Of a stretch of DNA of 61,352 nt, positions 57,101 through 61,352 are shown piece after piece. Each line of letters opens with the position of its first letter. The first letter of the stretch is position 1. Both the position numbers and the translations under genes were made by a program. The DNA lies in the IMG/VR virus record IMGVR_UViG_3300009187_000027, positions 1 to 61,352 of that record. One strand, given 5' to 3'. The stretch comes from a virus. The notes beneath the pieces are model-generated. The model did no database searches. It saw only the letters and a program-made list of their open reading frames with translations, and had not been told where the DNA came from.

Positions 57101-57928
57101 GCGAAGAGGAGGTTTGGTGGAGATTCGCCCGAAGCACAGACGCTGAGAGATGTGCGTCGGGCACTGTCATCTGCTGGTGCTGCGTCTGCGGAACCCAGTG
57201 ATTTGATGAGCGCTCTCGGGATGGACGGCTATGACTCGCCCGAAGTCCTGCCTGATCGCATTCCGCCCAGCGTTGGCGACTACAACGTCCCTTTCCCCGA
57301 GGGTCTGTCATCGCCTCTGACTCCACCTCTCCGATCATCTTGGAGCCCGGCGGGAGCCCACTCGGTTTGGGTGCCGCCGACGCCGCCACCAAAACAGAAC
57401 CCACCGGGGCAATCGTCTGAGTGGTTCCCGGCGGGTGCGTCCGAGCCTTTCTCCAACCCTGTCTATGGCCCTTCGCTGCCGCCAGATTGGGACGGCTCCG
57501 CACTTGGCAATGCGGCGCGGAATGCCGATTCTTCCGCATTCTCAAACCCCATGCAGGGGCCACCGCTGCCGCCGGGATGGAACGGATCGTCTGCCGCACA
57601 GGCGGCTGTGCAGGCTAGTCCCTCCACCGCAGCGCCGACCCCCGGCATGCTGACTCGCCTGTGGAGAGGCACGACGCCGGGCAGGGCGATTATTGGCGGG
57701 GCGGCGGCGCTGGGTGCGCTGGGTTATTGGAACAGAGGCGACAACGGGCCACAGGAGACGGGTCTCCAGCCGTGGACTCCCGCCGCTCCAACGCCAGTAC
57801 CTTCCGATACGGAAGGCGAAGACATCGGCAGGGCGATGGCAGCCCTCAAGGCGATACAGGCGACTAGGGAAGACCGTGGCGGCAGCATGGGCTACGCCGG
57901 TTTTGATTGGCGAAACGGAGGTCGGTGA
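54137..57928 (+). CDS. Very large internal virion protein 1 (Pro/Thr linkers)
   Basis: A 1,263-residue protein from ATG 54137 (GTG 54134 adds one). An N-terminal region of about 750 residues is helical and charged. Long Pro-Thr-Ala linkers run at about 761-795 and 877-893. The C-terminal region is Pro/Gly-rich, with two related PxSxPSLPPGWNG-like repeats (about residues 1105-1155) and a small hydrophobic segment near 1190. Size and order (before two further giants) match the internal core proteins of short-tailed phages. No catalytic motif was found. Confidence 0.78.
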   Translation: MADPRKFISALKAQNLSDLSDAEKAAAPGGPVFQQGAKKKNGESGKISVRGSGKTDAEAIMLAIQNPEARGFIANLPPDEIADLYDRIAEVNKGWADEFSGIIMDGNPAVALPETDENPLRERPGQITRNTPEPTNSLADRLDAEIEISDRRDDARLRGQRDTLDQMKGVSRRDPPTTAADAVANKAPERVSPPAYKDEQIVISRFEKGKGKGKPTKVTQRISGPKSAPEGRSPASRTAPVGEYQPDRRLGKALLQFFKDVAKTGWTVPEDIEWSVPAKGDKPAKTVTYKAGDKPSAADLQAIYRRKPEWLRDVRVSLYKDPRSRARGQVLPTGEEAALPSAPRSGSPGKLGRMKEGYYGNKTGTTDKKGALLDARSNNSKQETLARKVTEASGFNPAAAEGMGLTRSREEMIEGGFDPGGVKSPVGDSRMQGPEKRVDTAHWLVRDMYKEKGDAILEFLRTAPDESAQRQALKVAQSIVNRNTPTTDRISRVAAADSVMGVFDALMTGAGRKSYVPGPDLQKFQREAVSGDVEAGRIPVSSPDVTPTRVMDIHPYNSRPITVAGGLAVPLDKVKLRSGLSNDAPADVTRVPMTVDLPKSTATPGVYAGKGADEMVAIFDAKYNGMGLDEVRDYLDEAIKAGKNAGEDVAELEFDRNALLDARTERKSFEEMLAGLDRADATSRYDKFIQPREKAVEEKPKRGGKKTVAVEKPLPLAQRGIRYVRTRDADGNPVVTEIREPVAATSEVPVAETLPQNTTPSEPTPAPTPAPTPAPTPTPAPTPTPTPTPASTPAAPKGGLGEDYRALASIAASGDTPHEDLVSLMADLDSQYSMEKDAGGPSKEIDRLRKAAAAAVKARAPRKGNTRVRQGATTNLTPPPPAPTPTPAPTPVATSVPAEPSAVAKPERKPRAPAAPPPVDSRGFPTSTYSEPLGPGGTPQSDAWLFDRRGTDLLDVSYGDGGKVNVDSTIMGFPPADSTEGWLPLHAEAKRRFGGDSPEAQTLRDVRRALSSAGAASAEPSDLMSALGMDGYDSPEVLPDRIPPSVGDYNVPFPEGLSSPLTPPLRSSWSPAGAHSVWVPPTPPPKQNPPGQSSEWFPAGASEPFSNPVYGPSLPPDWDGSALGNAARNADSSAFSNPMQGPPLPPGWNGSSAAQAAVQASPSTAAPTPGMLTRLWRGTTPGRAIIGGAAALGALGYWNRGDNGPQETGLQPWTPAAPTPVPSDTEGEDIGRAMAALKAIQATREDRGGSMGYAGFDWRNGGR

Positions 57929-59904
57929 TGGCTGAAACAGAGGCACAGCGGATCGAGCGACTCAGGGCGAGGCGCGACGAACTCAATCGGCAGGGGAGGC
58001 CCGCTCCGAAGTGGGAGCCACAAGCACTCGACGGCGCACCTGAACCGCCGCAATGGGAACCCCCCGCCCTCGACGGCGCACCCGATGCGATGTGGGAAGC
58101 CCCGCGCCGCACCTATTCGCCACCGGGAGCATACGAGCCACAGACCGCACCGCAGCGTCCCGCCGCCGCCGCGCCACAGCCTGCACCGCAGCGTCCCGCC
58201 GCACAGGTTGACGCTCCGCACCCAGACATTGCCTCAGTGGCGTGGGACGCCAGCGGCAATGCACTGCCGAACCAGCCACGCCCCGTGCCCGTCACGCCGC
58301 CAGACTCAGGCATCGTCCCTCATCAGTGGACTGACACCACCGGGAATTACTCGCGATTCGGTCGGATGACGGGCTTCGACACCCAGAACGGGGTCGTGAG
58401 AATCAAGACCGCCACTGGCGAGACGTATGTGCCGATGTCTCGGCTCTCGCCGCGAGACCGCGAGTACGTTCAATCGCAGCCCGAGATGCCGTGGCAGGCT
58501 GACCCGAGGCAGCAAAGCATCGCAGAGCGTAAGCGACCTCAGTACGTCGGCAAGCCCAAGCCGCCGATTGTCGGGGACGCGCCCAAGCCCGTGAAGGCCA
58601 AGGCCCAAGTGACTCCCGAGACTGCACCAACGCCAGACGCTGGCGGGAAGTCCGCTCGCGAGGTCGCTGCTGCCGTGGTCAGGCCCGAACTGACGGGAGA
58701 CTACGACGCCGACGTTCGTGCCCTCCACTTTTTCCATCTCGGGAACGGGATGACTGCTGAAGAGGCGAGTCGGCAGGCTGTCAAGGATGTGATGCGTGGC
58801 AGTCAGGAGGCGGATCGCAAGTCCCGTGCAGACGCCGCCGCCGCGCAGGAGGAGGCGAGGAAGAACGCCACAGTCGCACCGCAGCGCCGATGGGACGGCT
58901 CTGTTGTCACGGGCGAGATGCATCCCGGCCCGAACCTCCTCGACCCGACAGAGCAAGACCTCAAGGAGATGAGCCCATCTGAACTGGGCTTCCACCAGTG
59001 GGTGAACGAGCAGGGCGCTGGCTCCGCAAGGCAGGGCAGGTATAACCCCGCAGGATTTGAGCGGAACCAGCAGGCGATGGTAGCCAAGAAGTCCGAGTGG
59101 GATCGCAAGCAGACCGAGAAGGATCGGCTAAAGCGATGGGACTCAAACGGCGACGGTTTTCTGTCCCCAGAAGAAGAGAAGACGGGCAGGGACGCGGTCG
59201 CGAGGAATGCCGAGCGTCAAAACTTGATGCGTCAATACACGAGGGTTGGTGGGCAAGACGCTCTCGACATGGAGTTCCATGAGTTTGAGCAGAAGCCCGA
59301 GCAACGCCAGAACGCACTCTTTGAGGCGCATCAGGAAAAGTTGGCTCGCTTGGATCAGCAGGATGCCCGCCGCAGAAACGATTGGCAGGAGATGCAGGCC
59401 ACCGGACGCACCTACCGGCAGATCACTGCGTTCAGGACGCTGTCGAACCCCAACGCTTCGCCCGAAGAGAAGTTGGCTGCGGCGGCGGAACTAGGCCCAG
59501 AAGCGTCTCGCAACTACCGACAGCAGGTTGCGACTGACGCATGGGCACGGGCGCAGGGCGGGAACAAACCCAGCGGCAAGCCGAACCCCTACAACGCTGG
59601 CATCGATCTGGCGAATACCTATACCGGCGACGAGCCGTATGATGTCGCTCATACCAACCTCGCCGGGACGATGGCTGCTAACGGTCTGGATGCGACTGCT
59701 GCCAATACGCAAGCCACGATCATCATGCAGCAACTCGCATTCAGGGAGATTCTCGCCGGGAGGGAGCCGTCGCCCAATCAAATGCCTGCCCTGAGAATGC
59801 CGGGCAAGAAAAAGGAAGAGTTCCGAGCCTTGGCGGCAAGGCACGGCGTTCACGATCCCGCTGTGGCGGATGCGATCTATGACAAGTACCGACTCGGGGA
59901 GTAG
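57928..59904 (+). CDS. Large internal virion protein 2 with an EF-hand
   Basis: A 658-residue protein. Two short N-terminal repeats (PKWEPQALDGAPE and PQWEPPALDGAPD) precede Pro/Gln/Ala linkers, and the rest is helical and charged. Residues 405-416 read DSNGDGFLSPEE, a complete EF-hand loop with ligands at positions 1, 3, 5, 7, 9 and 12. This suggests calcium binding in the virion. ATG 57928 has GGAGG upstream and overlaps the preceding stop. Confidence 0.78.
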   Translation: MAETEAQRIERLRARRDELNRQGRPAPKWEPQALDGAPEPPQWEPPALDGAPDAMWEAPRRTYSPPGAYEPQTAPQRPAAAAPQPAPQRPAAQVDAPHPDIASVAWDASGNALPNQPRPVPVTPPDSGIVPHQWTDTTGNYSRFGRMTGFDTQNGVVRIKTATGETYVPMSRLSPRDREYVQSQPEMPWQADPRQQSIAERKRPQYVGKPKPPIVGDAPKPVKAKAQVTPETAPTPDAGGKSAREVAAAVVRPELTGDYDADVRALHFFHLGNGMTAEEASRQAVKDVMRGSQEADRKSRADAAAAQEEARKNATVAPQRRWDGSVVTGEMHPGPNLLDPTEQDLKEMSPSELGFHQWVNEQGAGSARQGRYNPAGFERNQQAMVAKKSEWDRKQTEKDRLKRWDSNGDGFLSPEEEKTGRDAVARNAERQNLMRQYTRVGGQDALDMEFHEFEQKPEQRQNALFEAHQEKLARLDQQDARRRNDWQEMQATGRTYRQITAFRTLSNPNASPEEKLAAAAELGPEASRNYRQQVATDAWARAQGGNKPSGKPNPYNAGIDLANTYTGDEPYDVAHTNLAGTMAANGLDATAANTQATIIMQQLAFREILAGREPSPNQMPALRMPGKKKEEFRALAARHGVHDPAVADAIYDKYRLGE

Positions 59905-59910
59905 CCGCTC

Positions 59911-61352
59911 ATGGCAATCGGCGTCCCTGCCTCCGAGTCCAGAAAAGCCGAGATGGCAGATGCCATCAAGGCTGAAGAATTGCGCCGCCTAACCTCCGGG
60001 TCGAGCGGCATCGAGAATTTCTTCTGGGGACTCGACACTCTCGACGCCACCGCCCGCAGTGCGGTGGATTTCTTGCAAGATGGAACATGGAATAACCCGC
60101 TCGATCCCAACCAGCGGGTGACCGGAGAGCAGATCGTTGCCAACGCTGGCCTGAAGTCGGGCAACGGTGCCCTCGACTTCGCGACGGGGCTGGCGACCGA
60201 GATGCTGCTCTCCCCGACCAACCTCATCAGTGGCCCGCTGGGTGCCCTCCGCCCTGCTGGCAAGGCTGCAAAGGCTGCCGGGCTGCTCGACAACGCAGCG
60301 ACCATTGCATCCAAGCGTGTTGTTGCCGCACCCACGGCGGAGGCGACACGCATAGCAACGGCTATGGGCTCGACACCCGCCGACTATCTGGAGCATGCCG
60401 CCCGTCCGCTCGTCGGGCCGCGAGTGGCGCAGAAATCACTCACCATCCAAGACCTCATCGATGAAATCGCTGACCCGGTCAAGAAGGTGGAAGCCCAGAG
60501 GGGCATCGATGACTATGCGAGGACACAGGGGCTAACCCCGACAGACCTTCAAGGCCCACTCGGTGCGGACATAGGGGTCGATTACCTTGCGGGCAGCGCT
60601 ACGGGCAGCCTGCCGGGCGGCGACAAGATTGCGTCGGCTCTGGATTCCGCTGGCGACCGAATCATGTGGAGTCCAGCACTCCGATTCGGCAGCCAACTCT
60701 TCGACAAGAACGTCGCTGGTAGGTACGACGCAGAAGACCAAGCGATGGCGATGCGGTTCAACACCGCCGGGGCGGCAGGCGATAAGAGCGCACGCCTCAT
60801 GACGGTGCAGGATTTGAACAAACTGCGTGACGCACAGATTCCAGACGCTGTGGCTCAAGCCACCGGCATCAAAAGCGTCACCTCGCCTGAGTCATTCGCC
60901 GCTATCGACCGTCTCCTTGAGGGTGTTGCCCACACCAAGTCTGACGAGGCGTACCTTGCGGGCGTCCCAGAGGTAGCAGCCTATGTGGACGCCCTCAAGA
61001 ACGGTCGCTTCCCACAGGCTCTCGCAGACAGCAAGGAGTGGGGGCTGCGAGCCAACCAGTTGAAGCACCCCTACGGTGCTGGCTACCGACCCTATCAGGC
61101 TGATGCGTCGGTCGCTGGGATAGCCATCCCCAAGGAGGCGAGGAAGCAATCGCTGTTCTCACCCGTCACGGCAGACATGCTGGCCCGCGATCCCAACCTC
61201 GCACTGCCCGGCGGAATCGACCAACTCAGGTACTACTCCACCGACAAAAGGTTCGTGAACGGGCGAGGGCTAAACGCTGCGGGAGTCAAGTACACAGATG
61301 CCGAGGTCGCAGACATCCTCCAGAAGGAAGTCCTCGATCCCAACTCAGCGTA
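59911..61352 (+). CDS. N-terminal part of giant internal virion protein (continues at base 1)
   Basis: ATG 59911 starts a frame that is open to the right end and continues from base 1 to 2545, giving about 1,223 residues. The N-terminus is helical (AEMADAIKAEELRRLTSG), then NFFWGLDTLDATARSAVDFL and a hydrophobic ATEMLLSPTNLISGPLGAL that could insert into a membrane. No enzyme motif was found. It is the third and last of the giant internal proteins. Six bases of gap separate it from its neighbour; the start has no strong ribosome site. Confidence 0.85.
   Translation, partial: MAIGVPASESRKAEMADAIKAEELRRLTSGSSGIENFFWGLDTLDATARSAVDFLQDGTWNNPLDPNQRVTGEQIVANAGLKSGNGALDFATGLATEMLLSPTNLISGPLGALRPAGKAAKAAGLLDNAATIASKRVVAAPTAEATRIATAMGSTPADYLEHAARPLVGPRVAQKSLTIQDLIDEIADPVKKVEAQRGIDDYARTQGLTPTDLQGPLGADIGVDYLAGSATGSLPGGDKIASALDSAGDRIMWSPALRFGSQLFDKNVAGRYDAEDQAMAMRFNTAGAAGDKSARLMTVQDLNKLRDAQIPDAVAQATGIKSVTSPESFAAIDRLLEGVAHTKSDEAYLAGVPEVAAYVDALKNGRFPQALADSKEWGLRANQLKHPYGAGYRPYQADASVAGIAIPKEARKQSLFSPVTADMLARDPNLALPGGIDQLRYYSTDKRFVNGRGLNAAGVKYTDAEVADILQKEVLDPNSA
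61038..61352. repeat. Terminal direct repeat, right copy
   Basis: Matches 1-315 with six substitutions. Of the affected codons, two change the residue (Ser to Ala and His to Asn) and the others are silent, as expected for variants of a functional gene. Confidence 0.93.

Noticed and set aside
1-61352. CRISPR array or diversity-generating retroelement
   Set aside because: The regularly placed GGCTGATTG repeats are separated by genes, not spacers. No reverse transcriptase or template/variable repeat pair was seen near the fibre genes.

Overview
The window is essentially the whole genome of a tailed phage with short-tail (podovirus-like) morphogenesis genes, about 60% or more GC by eye. Bases 1-315 recur at 61038-61352 with six mismatches, and one reading frame runs off the right end and back in at the left end. 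The molecule therefore closes into a circle of about 61,037 bp, most likely a metagenomic or circularly permuted assembly. No DNA polymerase, primase, RNA polymerase, tRNA or obvious endolysin was recognised. Host clues are a phage-borne PEP-CTERM protein, a CAP-domain secreted protein, strong GGAGG ribosome sites and a cysteine-repeat virion protein. These point to an exosortase-bearing Gram-negative host, with Planctomycetota or Verrucomicrobiota as the best guess (inference, not proof).

Layout. (1) 2.5-5.0 kb, minus strand: a DUF3820-like protein, a gene-free block of about 420 bases rich in hairpins, a PEP-CTERM exported protein and a tyrosine integrase. (2) 5.0-12.8 kb, plus strand: a recombination and nucleic-acid block with RecE-like exonuclease, ERF annealing protein, SF2 helicase, HNH protein, two PD-(D/E)XK nucleases, a dNTP pyrophosphohydrolase-like enzyme and a sigma factor. 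It also holds a small membrane protein followed by an exported HExxH protein. (3) 23.2-12.7 kb, minus strand: a long operon with a GP88-type Cys-rich protein, a methyltransferase, a MoxR AAA ATPase with its VWA/metallopeptidase partner, many unknowns and a serine recombinase. Its gaps carry ten copies of a GGCTGATTG element, and four of them also carry a hairpin with a constant loop and variable stem. (4) 23.7-25.7 kb, plus strand: SSB and small proteins. (5) 27.9-25.6 kb, minus strand: two virion-like proteins, one with an HESTH motif. (6) 28.0 kb to the end and on to 2545, plus strand: CAP protein, scaffold, capsid, terminase, portal, fibres, tail proteins, a Cys-rich repeat protein and three very large internal virion proteins.

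How it fits together. The phage carries its own recombination set (exonuclease, annealing protein, SSB, resolvase-like nucleases) and probably borrows the host replicase. The sigma factor offers a way to switch transcription. A 13-base element, GATCTGTTGACCT, followed at fixed distance by a TAnnnT-like hexamer occurs four times, once about 60 bases before ssb, and is a candidate target for that sigma factor or for a repressor. The most novel signals are the repeated leader elements of the minus-strand operon, the structured block at 3.0-3.4 kb, and the phage-encoded MoxR-VWA, PEP-CTERM and Cys-repeat proteins.
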